Under the pieces are notes generated by a model. It was not told the DNA's origin. It did not search any database and saw only the letters and a program-made list of their open reading frames with translations. Position numbers and translations under genes: made by a program. A DNA stretch of 64,000 nucleotides from Thalassia testudinum (taxonomy: Eukaryota; Streptophyta; Magnoliopsida; Alismatales; Hydrocharitaceae): contig JAZHRO010000013.1 of NCBI GenBank assembly GCA_037157565.1, positions 34,662,501 through 34,726,500 on the forward strand, written 5' to 3'. This document shows positions 22,820 through 35,442 of this stretch, piece by piece (within the stretch, counting starts at the first letter, position 1; each line of letters starts with the position of its first letter).

Positions 22820-25270
22820 TGTTACGACCCGATCCGACTTTACATGCTAACTAGGTTTGACCGCGTCATTATCCTAAGACTTGGTTGTTTAACGAGGAAT
22901 AAACCAAAGCCATATCATTTCCACACATGCATTATAGCAGGACAAAATTTAATCAACAGGAGAACAAATTAATCCATGTTCTGAAAGTAAAACAATGTAC
23001 TGAAATAGCCATCACAATAACGAGAATGGGAAAAGAACGGATGGGCTACAACAAAAAGGAAAGCGGCTAGTGCTAAAGCTGGGTTCGGCTAGGCCCAGCT
23101 TCCTCTGCGGCTGGTAGGACTAGCTGCTCACTCCACTAACTTGGGTATAATAATAAATGTCAGCAAAAAGCTAAGTAAAGTGACTGGAGCACGGTAAATG
23201 AAAATAACAAGAATAAATTGAAAAGAAAAGAGATAAAATTGCAGGCATTAATATGTTTTTGTATCAGTATGTTAGTTAATTGTCATTTGATTTCCAACGT
23301 ATACTAGCCTAAGGTTGCACTTGCTCTTTATTCACATGTTCCCTAGCAGAACGATTTTGTTGCGGTATCCTTGTGATGCAGGACGCACACGTAATACTCT
23401 CCTTACCGAGGGAGTACCCCGTGTCGTTCTATACTCGATTTACCATCCCAAGGTCACAGTTGCAGCATAGCGGCGACTACAGCACGCATGGTAGACGCAC
23501 GGGAGGTTACCTCGCACTGACACGCAGTCAGTTACTTCCGTTAACGGGTGCACACTAATAGCGTGGCACAAAACAACTCTGGGGTTGTACCCCTCAACTA
23601 GTTTGCGCACCTTTATCCGACTATCCCGATTAACCCCATGTGGACCCAACAGGAATCGGTGCGAGAAGACCATTCCTATCCTAGGTCCCCACCTAGGTAG
23701 GTCAGCTTTCTTCTCACACAACGAGGCAGTCAACTCTCCTCAATACACGTGCGCTTGAAGGCTAACTCATCCACACAATAATGCCAATATGCTACTACCC
23801 AGTTGGCCGATCACATCCCCACATTCTCATTCCCCTCTTGCCATCAACCCCAAGATTTCATTTCCTTCTTAAGGCATCTCTATTTCACCTTAAGGTTCAA
23901 GAAGGTTCCGTAAATAATTTCCATTCAACGTACATTGATTTTGATATGTCATCATGTTGCCGGCGATTAGTTCTTCCTTAGGGTTCAAGCTCATCCTTAC
24001 CTTGGTTTCTAATTAGTGAGTACATCTATAGTTTCTAACATAAGCCACTTCATTTTCTAATTTTCCAGAGGTTCATGAATACTCCTGATCTTTGTTTCTT
24101 CTAATACTGCATTCCCAGGTAGCACAAGGGTTGTCGCATGTGGATCTCATGCGGGACCCCACCATACCATAATAGTACCACCATACGACTCCAACAAAGC
24201 AAGGTTCATGGGTTTAAGGGATATAACTAAAGAAAGCTGACACACACACACACACACACACATATATATCAGCACATTATAGGTCTAGATATGTAAAGGA
24301 AGGACCACTCTACCTCAAGGGAGTATCGGGAGTGTGGGGCTCGCTCGTCTTCTGACGGATCACCTTGCGATTTCACTCGAAACACGTGTCGCGAGCATGC
24401 ACCGAACGTACCGTATTCAATGGGTTCATCCCCTCGTTAGCGTCTTAAACCAATTTTTTAGTATGCAAAACCTACACTATCGGTGACAAAAAGCATATCA
24501 AAACGTAGAGGATTTACAGAACTTTCCAACGATACTTTACTCGTGAAATTTGAAGACCGTTTGGATCTCAAATCAAGCCAAAACGACCTCTGATTCACGT
24601 GAAACAGCTCGGACCGGTTTGGTCTAGCCTGTTCAAGTGGCCGGCTCGCGGTCCCACCCCGCTGCCACGCGTCAGACGCTGGTTGGCCCACGCCCAGCGC
24701 GGCGGATCGCTCCTCAACCTCCCCAACGCACGCATGCACGTGCGTCCAAGCTCCCCTCCTCGTCCCGCCATTCTGTCCAGCGCGCGCGAAGTGAGAAGCA
24801 ACGGAGAGAGGAAGGGGGGTGCGCTGCGCGCGCGAGAAAAAGAGGAGGGAGAGGGGCGTACCGCGCGCGGGAAGAGAGAGAGGGAGGAGCGGCGCCTGTC
24901 TTCCCTCTCCTCTGCTGCCGCCCGAGGGTCTTCTTTTTGGGAAAGGGACGGGTGCTGAGGTCGAGGCGTGGGGAGGGTTTATTAAAGGTTAGGTTTAGAT
25001 TTGGGTGGGGTCGGGTATATTGAGATTTTTACCCCCAAACAAAGCGTATGGATTTAAGAATTTGCATCCAATCCCTTAATAATGGAAATAAAGACATAAG
25101 GCCCCTACGTGGGACTATTAGAGACTATGATTAGCACGTAGAAAATTACGACCAATCCCATAGAGTCTAGAAAATTAAAGGGTGGCCCTCGGATGGTTGT
25201 TTCGATGCATAGAATTGTAAGGACCACCCGAAGAATCCAAAAACTCTATGATGGCACCCGTGTCATTTCA
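22820..25270 (-). mobile_element. 2.45-kb solo LTR (gypsy-like), copy A
   Basis: Read on the minus strand, it begins TGAAATGACACGGGTGCC and ends GGATCGGGTCGTAACA. The flanks are GAAAC (22,815-22,819) and AAAAC (25,271-25,275), 4 of 5 identical. The same start (TGAAATGACCCG), the same end (GGGTCGTAACA) and similar interior blocks recur in the copy at 34,322-50,668. It interrupts a LINE reading frame, which independently proves both borders. A TTTAATAAA-like TATA candidate lies at 24,978-24,986 on the minus strand, beside a very GC-rich block (24,600-24,960). TGTTACGACC-type ends are common in Del/Tekay gypsy LTRs, but with no internal region the lineage is inference. Confidence 0.85.
24240..24262. 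repeat. (CA)n microsatellite
   Basis: A CA run of about 11 units followed by a short TA run, inside solo LTR copy A. Confidence 0.9.
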
Positions 25271-25275
25271 AAAAC

Positions 25276-26770
25276 CTGCATAGGGAGCTTAAGCTTCCAC
25301 AAGGCTAGCAAGACGGAGTCAACTCTAGAAGCAGTGGCAACAAAGGCCAGTGGGGGCAAGGGACCATATAGGATTATCCCTAGCGTCATGTAAAGAAGTT
25401 TGTAAGATCTTATCACGGATAGCTTGGGGAATAAACAACATATAATGGTTCTGAGCAAGATTCATAATAGAATCTTTAACTTGGATCGTCGGACGAGTGA
25501 TGTTGTCGAGTAATAAATCTTTCAAGAGTGAGTCCCTTACCCAGACATCAATACAAAAAACTATTTTCCCTCCATTAACCTCCCAGCTCATGAAGGGTTT
25601 CATTTCGAGATAAACTTTTCTATGAGTTAGTTTACTTGAAAGGTTAAGGAAGTTGTGTTAACTCTCAATTATGTTTACTTACAGAATGGTGTTAACACCA
25701 ATTTTAATTTTAATTGAATTGATGTTAAGTTAGAGTGTTAACTCTTGTGATGCTTACTTATTAGTGGTGTCAAGAATTTGAATTAAAGATCATGAGAGCA
25801 CAACAAAATCATAGAACTTAAACACGGGTTTGCCTAACACCAGTAGCAACTGGTTTTAGACAAATCAGTGTTAAGAGCTCTTAACCCGTGTTAACCAAAA
25901 GGGAGTTAACCCTCCAAGTAAACAAAGGTTAACCCCCTTAAAAAGGGGATTAACCCATCAAGTAAACTAGCCCTATGAGCTTTAAGTCTGAGGGGAAGAC
26001 CATTGGAAAAGTTTGAGTATAGCCATAGAGATCTCTCATTAAAGAAGAATAAGGAGAGTTTCCAAAGAGAATGATCCACACACACTTCATTCTGAATGCC
26101 TTAATAACCAGAGCTAGATCTCTTAACTCCTAACCCACCATAGGTAAAAGGTTTAGCAATCCTTTTCCAAGAAATCCAATGATGGTGTCATTTCTCTTCG
26201 AAAAAGTTCCAAAGGAAGCTAGCGAAGATAGTCTCCATTTACAGAAAATAGCCTTAGGAATCTCAATAACCGAAAGCATGTGAATAGGGATAGAAGTTAG
26301 AACGTGCTTGATAAGGAGTCTAGCAGAGGTGGACAACTTAGCTTTCCAACCAAAGAGCTTGAATTAGATCTTGCCAGCAATCCCATGAAAATTGAAGATC
26401 TTAGCATGACTAGTGAAGATGGGACACCCAAGGTAAGTGAAAGGGAAAGTCCCAACTTGGAAACCTGTGATTGCAACAATACGAGAGTCTTTCAGGAGGG
26501 AAGTGCTTTCCCAATTCACTTTTTGGTGTAAAGTCGATTCAAAGGAATGGATGAAGCCCGCAATATTTCTTATAGTTCTAAGATTTCCATTAAAAAAAGA
26601 TGATAATTTCATTGGCATAAAGAAGAATTAAAGAAGACAAGATTCCACACTTAATTGAGAACGGCAAAATCTAACTTTGAAAGGCCATTTCTTTTTAAGG
26701 CCACGAAGGAACTGTTCCATAATGACAGTAATGGCTGAGGGATAAAAATAATGATTGAATCTAAACATTT
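25276..26770 (-). pseudogene. LINE (L1-type) ORF2 middle part: reverse transcriptase end
   Basis: Minus-strand translation from about 26,770 shows plant L1 reverse transcriptase. A decayed catalytic box reads YANE (26,608-26,619) where the family has [FY]ADD. It is followed by FNGNLRTIRNIAGFIHSFES, the very typical TGFQVGTFPFTYLGCPIF, then RLLIKHVLTSIPIHMLSVIE. The end (25,330-25,600) has NGGKIVFCIDVWVRDSLL, a standard post-RT segment. The reading is broken by the MITE at 25,627-25,972 and by stops. Loss of both catalytic Asp residues means no activity. The 5' half of the LINE is absent, as expected for a 5'-truncated insertion. Confidence 0.85.
25627..25972. mobile_element. MITE inserted in LINE
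   Basis: A ~346-bp AT-rich element has terminal inverted repeats TTAGTTTACTTGAAAGGTTAA (left) and, on the other strand from the right end, GCTAGTTTACTTGATGGGTT. The flanks are CTATGAG at both 25,620-25,626 and 25,973-25,979, extending to 7 of 8 bases. The LINE coding text resumes on each side. A 7-8-bp duplication suits hAT, but the terminus is not a classic hAT end. The interior contains several GTTAACAC/GTGTTAAC dyads. Confidence 0.75.
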
Positions 26771-29700
26771 TTTTGTGATGGCTTCTTTGATTTTAGTCAT
26801 TTGAAACTTTAGAATTATATTATTTATTTCCCTTGAGTGTAGATGGTTTATTACCTATTTACCTTATTTGTTAAGACATAGGGCGATATAAATACAAAAT
26901 GGATAAAATTTTAATATTTCTTGTGTACGAGAGAAGCTTTACTTTATGGTTGGCATCCTTAAATAAGGATATGTGTGTCAACATATAATTTTTAGATATA
27001 CATACAAATACATAAAAATGATGGTTGTATATGTAAATCGCAAATTCTCCACGTACATAAAAGGAAAAGACTTAACACATATAGAATTATACATCAATTT
27101 ATATACTCACCTTCCTATTAGAAAAAATTGTCATGGATCATGCCACTATATCATGTAACAGAACATTGTCATATAACTTGTAAATGAACGTATAAATCAA
27201 TGTACAAACCCGTGCTCTATAAAAATTGTAAGAAGATGTTTTGTATAAGTCAAAGTTCCATATCAATATGTATGAATCATGGAACCCACCACGAGAAAGC
27301 AAGGACTTGTTTGTTCATGTTTGCCAAAAGTTCATGCCAAATGTGACATTTACACCTGTTCACAAGCGATCTCTCTCTCTCTCTCCTTTAAACAGTGGTA
27401 GGAAACCATGGAATAGTTGGAATCTCAACTCCTCGACAACTAATATTCTTGATGAAGTGCTCCAACCGAAGTTATCAATGGCACAATAATTTAGTACAAT
27501 TATTACTTGCAAGGTATTCTCTCATTAGGTGTGTAGAAGCAGTGAGCACACACATGAATGAAGCACGAAAGAAGGATCTTGTGCGCTGCAATATTGCACA
27601 AGTGCCCATCACTTCCCCACTTGAGGACCAGCAAAAGTGGAGTTTGGACTCTGGAAGGAAAAATTAAATAAAGCCCAACAGAGTTCGAGGAAAAAAAGAA
27701 AATAGATTACTACTCATCTAAAGAAAATAAGAAATACTTTGAAGCTACCTTGACTGAAACTTATAACCTTATGATTAGTTTGTCCGAGGGTTAAAAGTAA
27801 TGAGGTTAAAAAATATAAAATTTGTATTAATATATAATTATATTTATTTGTAGAGTGATATTAATATCGAATTATATTTATTTATATTAGTATTAAGTTG
27901 TAGTGTTAATTGTTTAATTGATAGTGATATTAGAAATATAAAATATGAGAGATATTATAGATATGGATGATATATAATTTTAACATAAATTTAACTAATA
28001 TTAATTAAATCCTCGTCGCATCAAAATCGGTCCCAATCATTGGTCAAATGTCAAAAATTTGTCGGCAATCAAGTAAGTTAGTAGTTTTTCACCTCTCATT
28101 TAACATGGAGGTGCTTGATTAGCAATCCTTGCCCTCGCTCCCCTCGTTGGGATCATCTCAGTCCAACGAGCTTAGCCTCGACTTGAGTTGAGGCCCAACG
28201 GGTCCCGATTCCTTGGGCTCAACTCAGATTGCAAAACTATTAACTGCCCTATTTGTTAACAAACTAATGTGACTGCCTTGAACTCGAAGGGCGGCTCGTA
28301 TGTTAAGCTGGAAATTGGCACGAAAATACCACATGCGAGCAAAGGTATGTTAAAGATTAAGATGTTAGTGTATATCTAAATTTTTAGCTATCTTCAATTT
28401 TTCGAAGAGAATTTATAAAAGAGAGGATCGTGTTCATGACACCTAGGAGCTTGTCCTCGTAACTTCACGGTTTGAATATTAAAATATGGTTACCATTTCC
28501 TCGTTCATGCATTTATTCACACACCCTCAAAAAAAAACTAAGCTTATGTTTTGGATGAAATGAATCAGAGGGAGGAGAAAGGGAGGGAAAGGAAAGTGAT
28601 GCTAAAAATATATTTGGCTGTAAATTTTTTGAAGGGGAAGGAAAGGAAAGGGAGGGATTGGAGAGGTAATTTTTTTAAGACTTAGCTTGTTTAGTAGGTT
28701 ATCATTTTAAAATGCGGATGACCCAATTTGATTGTTAAGCTAGATTAATCCTAGTTATAATCAATTTTCTCCAACAATTGTCAATCAATTAAAGTAAAGT
28801 GCTATTAATCGATTTTTGTTTTCAACAACGGTGTCAAAATCATTCATGGACATGACGTCAATAATCATAGGAAAACATTATTAGTGTCAAAAATATGATC
28901 ATCGACGATCGATTCGTACTAAAAAGGATATTTTAAATGTCGTTGTTGTTGTATGTATTAAATATAAACCGATGTTGCGTCAAATTTATTTATATACTTA
29001 ATTTTTATTAGTTTATTCCAAGTCGTTCACTGGGAGGCAGTTATTGATATACATCACTCTCTATGTCTAAAAATATTCTTTTAATTCAAAAATATTGATT
29101 TTATTTACAAAAATAAATGAATGAATCAAGAATGAAAGAATTCAGTTACTTAATTACAAAATAATCAATTATAACACATTACCATGCTTAAAAATATATG
29201 AACACAAACAAGCATCAAAAACTATATATAATTACTCTATATTAATTATTTATAACTAATATAGATAATACCTAATATAGGTATAAAAATAATTAATAAT
29301 ACTTACTATAAAATGTTCGATTAACATACTAATATCTTTAGTAACGTATATTATACATATAGAAACAGACATATACGTCAGTAAAACCTTAGTAAACCAA
29401 ATACATAACCTAAAGCAAAAACTTCTATCTATATTAACATATATATACAAATACAGTGACAGATCTATTCGTCACTAAAGCTCTACTTATTTATATACAT
29501 ATATAGGAACTCAAACAACACTACTACCCGTACTTATACACACACACATATATACTATACATTTGTATACTTATTTATTTCCATTATATTATATTATTTA
29601 TATACATATATATTATATACTGTATACTTATATATACATATAGACATACATATACATACGCACACAACACACAAGGGCTCACTTCCAACACTTAGCCAAT

Positions 29701-31891
29701 TTTGTAGCTCATTCTCCTCTCTTCTCTTCTACCTTAACTCCTAGACAAAACTAGGTTTAATGTGGGCGGGCAGACTTTTCGAGGGATATACGACACCCTT
29801 TAAAGGGTGGGATCAGACCACTACTAGGGTCACCCTAATTCTGGATTATGACTCGTCAATGGACCCAATTAGGCCCTCGCACAGTGCATGGCCCCCGCCC
29901 ATATACTGCACACAGTATGCTCAAATCAATGCTCAAGGGTATCGAGAGAGAGGAGAATGGTATGGTATGCTCTTATCCAACACCTGACGACTGAAGGGTC
30001 TGAAGAATGAAAATAATATATACCGCAGCAGCCACTCCAAAAGCCACAATGTGGCGCTAAGTTAGCACCCCTTCAACGCCAAATTGATGCTACAGTGCGT
30101 TCGATTGAGTAAGTTTTGGCCCTCAATTTGAGGGCCCAATTTTGGTCCAATTTTCAAATAAATTATATTTTTGAAAAGCCCTTATATAGAGTTATATAAT
30201 TATATAATTAGTTTACCCAAATAATTTATTTAAATATATAATAAAGTTGGCTAAAATTTATAATTTATACATATTAAATTAGATGTTAATTACTTAATTA
30301 AAGTATAAATGACCTAATTAATTATGCAATTGATTTTGTACAGTGTTAATATGCATAATAAATTATTTATTACATATTTTTATAATTTTTTATAAGCTTT
30401 ATTTTAATTTATCTACTATTAAATATTAGTTTAAGATGACTTTTGATAAAAATAATTTACAAATACTATAATACAGTATAAATACGATTTAAATGAGTTT
30501 AAAATACTTAATATAATATATTACTGATATACATATAATTTATCTCAGTATTAACCTAAATTACTAATTTATTTTATTTGAAGTTAATAAATTACCTAAT
30601 TAACTTAATAACTTAATTATTTCCTGTAATATTTAATTAAATTAAATTACAGGTATTATACAGTACATAATACATATATAAATACATATATACAATACTA
30701 TCTATAAATATATATATTTAAATAGGTTTATAGAATTATTTAGCTTAGCATATATTTAAGTTATATAACTAATATATACTAATACAATAAAGTTATATAT
30801 ATAATAAATTATTCTAAATATTATTTATTATATATAGAATACAGACATAACTTATATATATCCATTTTATACATATTATACAATATTTACATATATATAG
30901 CTTAGGTTATATATATATATTTATAGTATATATGGTATTTTTAAAAGTTCTTGGGTATTTTTGGTATTTTTTTGATTTTTTATGGGTTTTATATATATAG
31001 TAGAGATATGGGATGAGAGAGAAAGAGTGAGATGGGAGAGATAGAATTCTTTGGGTGCTTTTCAAGTTTGGTTCTTTTATTAAGTTTCAAGATATAAAGA
31101 ATCGTCGGCTGATATGTTTTATTAAGTCAGGGGTTCAGATTACCTTAAAACTTGGCATACACTTAAGAAAATACCTAATCTTACTTATTTTTTTTTTGAA
31201 TTTTTATATGATTTTTATTTCTAAACAAAATTCACACATTCTAGGCCTTAAAAATATTTGAAACCTAAGAACCTAAGGCACTAGAATGAGTACTATTGGC
31301 TGGAAAAGATGCCTAAACATTCAGAAACACCCAGCGAACTATATGAAACACAAATGAGCAGTTAAACCAAATTTTCATCTTGCATTTCACTAAAACTTAG
31401 ATTTAGACAATTAAATTCAAATAGCTGACAAGAGACTTTAAATCTAAATTACAAACTATTTTAATTGGATTCCAATTAATTTAAAGTACATAAATGCTTG
31501 TTCTCATTAAGTTCTAATACTAAATATAGGTCAACTTCTATTTAAACTTCAAATCCCAGCTGAAATCCCAGTTCAGACCATTCAAGCAGCAACTGATAGC
31601 CATAGCAGTGACTGCTATTGTTATTGTTATTCAAATGCAGCATTCAGTGCTCCTATTGTTTGGATCAAATGAATTCTCAGCAAAGCAATTGTCTTAATGA
31701 TTGTAAACATTCAAACCAGATGTTATCTGCCGCAATACCACTTAAGAATATTTGAAACATTCATCTAACCAGACGTCTTAGCTACAGCTTTTGTTGTAGT
31801 TAAAACTTTGATCAGATGATTAAATCCAACAACATACTCTTCTGCAATCATAGATCGAGACTGATTTTTGAATTTAAAACTATGTCACCCC
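26771..31891. other. AT-rich intergenic block, no gene recognised
   Basis: No credible protein. From about 29,240 to 31,000 the sequence is extremely AT-rich with repeated ATATATA words. A GC-richer island at 29,690-30,130 (CTAGGGTCACCCTAATTC, GGCCCTCAATTTGAGGGCCC) looks like decayed repeat DNA. At 28,541 a sequence starting AGCTTATGTTTTGGATG resembles, on the other strand, the segment ending near 56,515, suggesting a MITE family. Confidence 0.4.
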
Positions 31892-33605
31892 TGTAGTTTT
31901 CCCTTCGAAGAGGGGGTGATGTAATAATTGCGGAAATAAATTAAACAATCTCACAGAATAGACAACCACACAAAGTACACAAAGATTTTTTAGGTGGAAA
32001 CCCAAACCGGATGAAAACCACCACCTAATCCTCTCGAGTTAGGATTTTCTGATCAACCTAGTTGATCAAATCTACTAACCGAATCACTTTAAAACGAGGG
32101 TGATTCAACTTCAATACAACCACACTAAAAGTACGAGGGTAGTGTTCCTCAACCCCTTCTCTCCACGAGAAGGATTTTGTCCCACGAAGGAGACGGGAAT
32201 TCGCAAAGCGAATACCCAACCAAAAGACAAAGATAAAATAAAATAAGTAATCCTATAGAGCCAACAAAGGAATTTAAACCTAGCTTCTATAGGAAATAGG
32301 AAACTCCCCTTTGCAAGGAGTGCGTCGAGTTGATGACGCGGTGCGTGTGCCACGCGATGGCGCAATGTCGCTCTCGTAGACAACGGCGGGAGAGCGAGTG
32401 CGCAAAGGTAATTTAGCTCTCTAGGTGATGGAAATTAAGCTTGGAGAGCAAGATCTTTTCTGGACACAAAAGAGTGTGAAAGTGTGTTGCTAAGTGTATC
32501 CAAGTCTGTGTTGGTGTGTTAAAGGTTCCCCTCTATTTATAGAGGCCTTAGGAAGGCTTTGGAAGGCTTAGGAAAGGTTCTATAGCTGTTGGGAATAAAG
32601 CCCAAGAGAATCAGGCCGAAATCAGGACAATGATTACACTTGACAGGGTTATCAGACGTCTAATTCTTGCATCAGACGTCTGGAAGGCCACTTTAAGACG
32701 TCTGATTTCAAGGTCAGACGTCTGATTTTGGGCGGGTCTCTCCCTGACTTGGATCAGATCTAAACAGGGTTTTTGCGCAAGTCCATCAGACGACATATAG
32801 GACGTCTGGCACTATGTCTGGACGTTTGAAAACCTACTTTTACTGTGGGAATGGATTTTCCAAACGTTGCAACGGCTAGAAAATATCTGAGAAGAGATTT
32901 TGGGTCAGCCGAGGCAAAACGGTCAATTATCAGACGTCTGGAAATTCCTAAGGACGTCTGATAAGGCTCTAATGGTCATATTCTTGAGTGTCTGCTAAGC
33001 CAGCCAACAGTCCACTAATTGGACGTCTGGCAAAGTCATCAGACGTCTCCTAAGACGTCTGGTCTAAGGTCTGGATGTCTGATTTCATCAGACAGAACTA
33101 ACTATATCCAGCCTAACAGATATCAGACGTCTGAAACAACAGTCAGACGTCTTAGAATACTTTATCAGACGTCTGATTTGGGAATTAGACGTCTGGAAGT
33201 GCTGTTTGAACCCTATATTGGTTTTCTAAGTATTCTACAGAAAACCTAAGTATCCTAGGGTTGTGCCGGTGTTCCTAGGACTACTGTTAGGGTACTTTGA
33301 AGCTCTTTAACATAATATTCTAAGGAAAATAAAAAGAGCAAGAAAATAAAGACAAGAGATACAAGAAAGGATTAAAAAGAATCTATCATATTCTTCTTGT
33401 CTTCTATCTTCAATCTGTCGCTCCACAAGAACCTCCTTTGTTTTTCATTAAGCTCCTCCAATCCGTCCTGGATGCGAGCTCGAGTTCCGTCTAAACACAT
33501 CCACATTTGCAATTGACCTGAAATCTAGGACTCAAATTGCAAATGTTAAATAACACGTGTTTTGTTATCATCAAAACAAATGATCGTGGTGCTCTAGCAC
33601 CAACA
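31892..33605 (-). mobile_element. Copia solo LTR, copy 2
   Basis: A 1,714-bp copy of the LTR at 17,069-18,810. It begins TGTAGTTTTCCC, ends AGCACCAACA, and is flanked by perfect ACCCC duplications (31,887-31,891 and 33,606-33,610). It has the same minus-strand TATA box (32,533-32,542) and the same palindrome array (32,652-33,198). No internal sequence is present. Confidence 0.92.
32652..33198. repeat. CAGACGTCTG palindrome array (copy 2)
   Basis: The same order of GACGTC-centred sites as in copy 1, with scattered single-base changes (for example GACGTTTG near 32,820 and GGATGTCTG near 33,072). The rest of the LTR is similarly conserved. Confidence 0.9.
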
Positions 33606-33610
33606 ACCCC

Positions 33611-34316
33611 AAATGGGCTTTTGATTTGAATCACCTAATTGAATTGTTCATCTAGAGTTCCTGCACACCATTAATTGGTGTATAGGAGTTCTAAGTGATC
33701 ATGTAAAACCAACTGGATCCTTACTCAAACCTCAAGTCAGGAACACTAACTTTCCTTGGCATGGCTCTCCAGGAAAGAAAAAATAGTATGCATGATTCAA
33801 ACTGGGCGCAAAGCATACACTCGATGAAAATCCAATTTATTGAGTTCTAATTCATTGCCATAAGCTCAATAAAAACATTCACTCGATTAAAATTCTAAAT
33901 TAAAACCCAAATAACCCAATCATACGTCCAGATCAAAATAATCATTAATCGAGCGAATTACATCCAATTAAAACCACGATGAGGACCCTTGAGAACAATG
34001 GAGTGGATGAAGGGGTCCTTTGATGAATTAACACTCAATTAGATCTGAATGCTAAATGCTATATGGCATCAGATCTGATTGATGCTTCAATGGATGGGTG
34101 AAATATGATAAAAATTTAAGGGAAATCAGAAGGTGAGACAATAATATGAAGGGGGAGATTAAAGGATTGATGGAAATGTGTGAGAAAACGTCACTAATCT
34201 GAATTGATTAGAGAGGTGCGGATCAGAGCTAATGCTCTACTCCTAACCTATCTAGAAAGCAATAAGCACTAATCTAGAAAGTTGGAAACTATGCTACTCA
34301 AGTATGGCGGCCAACG
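33611..34316. other. Remnant between two solo LTRs, unassigned
   Basis: Sequence between two LTR insertions. It was continuous with DNA left of 31,887 and right of 50,673 before the insertions. It shows no coding sequence. The style suggests an older repeat, not identified. Confidence 0.35.
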
Positions 34317-34321
34317 ACGAA

Positions 34322-34748
34322 TGAAATGACCCGCTACCTTTTTGGGTTGTTTAAGATGCCTGGATGATCTGTTAGACGTTTGTCCAGACGTCTGGATGAA
34401 GGGTCAGATGTCTAAAAGTAGATGAACCGTACCCTCTTTTCCGTGCACGCGCTGCACGCGCACTTACTTCTCTCTCTCCTCACCCCAAACCCTAAACCTC
34501 CTCTATTTAAACCCCCACTTCCCCTACGCCACTCCATCCATTCATCTCCACTAGGCACCACCTTCGTCCTTCCTTCCATCGCGGCGAGAGGAGAGGAATC
34601 TGAGAGTGAGAGACGGGACGTGGAGGAGGAGGAGAGGAGAGCTCGAGAGGAGGAGCTCGCAAGGGGAGTCGCGAGAGCATGGGAGGAGCTCGGAGGAGCT
34701 CGTACTTGAGGAGGAGGAGCTCGCGGCCTCTTGAAGCTGCAGGCGTAG
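34322..34748 (+). mobile_element. Solo LTR copy B, left part (split by Athila-like element)
   Basis: Begins TGAAATGACCCG, matching the start of copy A read on the minus strand. It contains a CTCTATTTAAA TATA candidate (34,501-34,511) and GACGTC-type words (34,372-34,413). The full-length Athila-like element inserted at its CGTAG. The LTR resumes at 48,444-50,668. The flank ACGAA (34,317-34,321) pairs with ACAAA (50,669-50,673), 4 of 5 identical. Confidence 0.8.
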
Positions 34749-35442
34749 TGATGAGAACCTCGTCATAAACCCTAAACTAGCACCATCTAACCCAGATTTG
34801 CAAGAAAAAGCTCCTACATAACTATAGAAAGGCCTGACTCAGAGAGATTCTGAGTTTGTGAAGAAAATAAGAACTAAGAGGTAAAAATGCAATTTCACCA
34901 ACTCAATCTGAAAACAGGGTAACTCGGGGTCCAAACTTAGGTCAAACCAACCTAATAAGAAGAAAAGTGGGATGAATTGATCCAATAAGAGCTACAGCAA
35001 CTCCAAGGAATTAAATGACATCCTATAACCCTAAGAACAAACCCACTTCAATTCACGAGGTTCGAGGCAAATAAAAAAATGAATAAATCCTCTAAAATTC
35101 CTAGAAAAATAATATCTAGGGTTTAGAACCTTCAATTTGGCCTTAGGAACCCATTTTGACCTACATTGAGAACCAGGCCCAATTAATGACTTAATTTGGG
35201 TTTTTACGTAAATTGACCAGTCAAACAAGGTCTAATATAGAAATAAAATTCACCATTAGAATCCTTACGTTATAGCTAGTCATGTATAAGAACTCGAGCC
35301 TAAGAAGAGACCTTCTTGACGAACTTTACATTTTGGTCCTCATCCATTACTTTTTGACCCTCAACTTTTGAAACCCTTGCATTTTGGATCCTAAGTCTTA
35401 TTCGTTCTTTGCATTTAGGTCCTCCCTACAAAACCCTGAGCA

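Noticed and set aside
34304..34321. Start of a short reading frame (ATGGCGGCCAACGACGAA) that would continue at 50,674 if solo LTR copy B were absent
   Set aside because: The joined frame is only 26 codons and ends in a stop; the flanks look like repeat DNA, not a gene.
34422..34709. 95-residue plus-strand frame with a Glu/Arg-rich end
   Set aside because: Lies within solo LTR copy B and ends in its GAG/GGA-rich leader; no homologue recognised.
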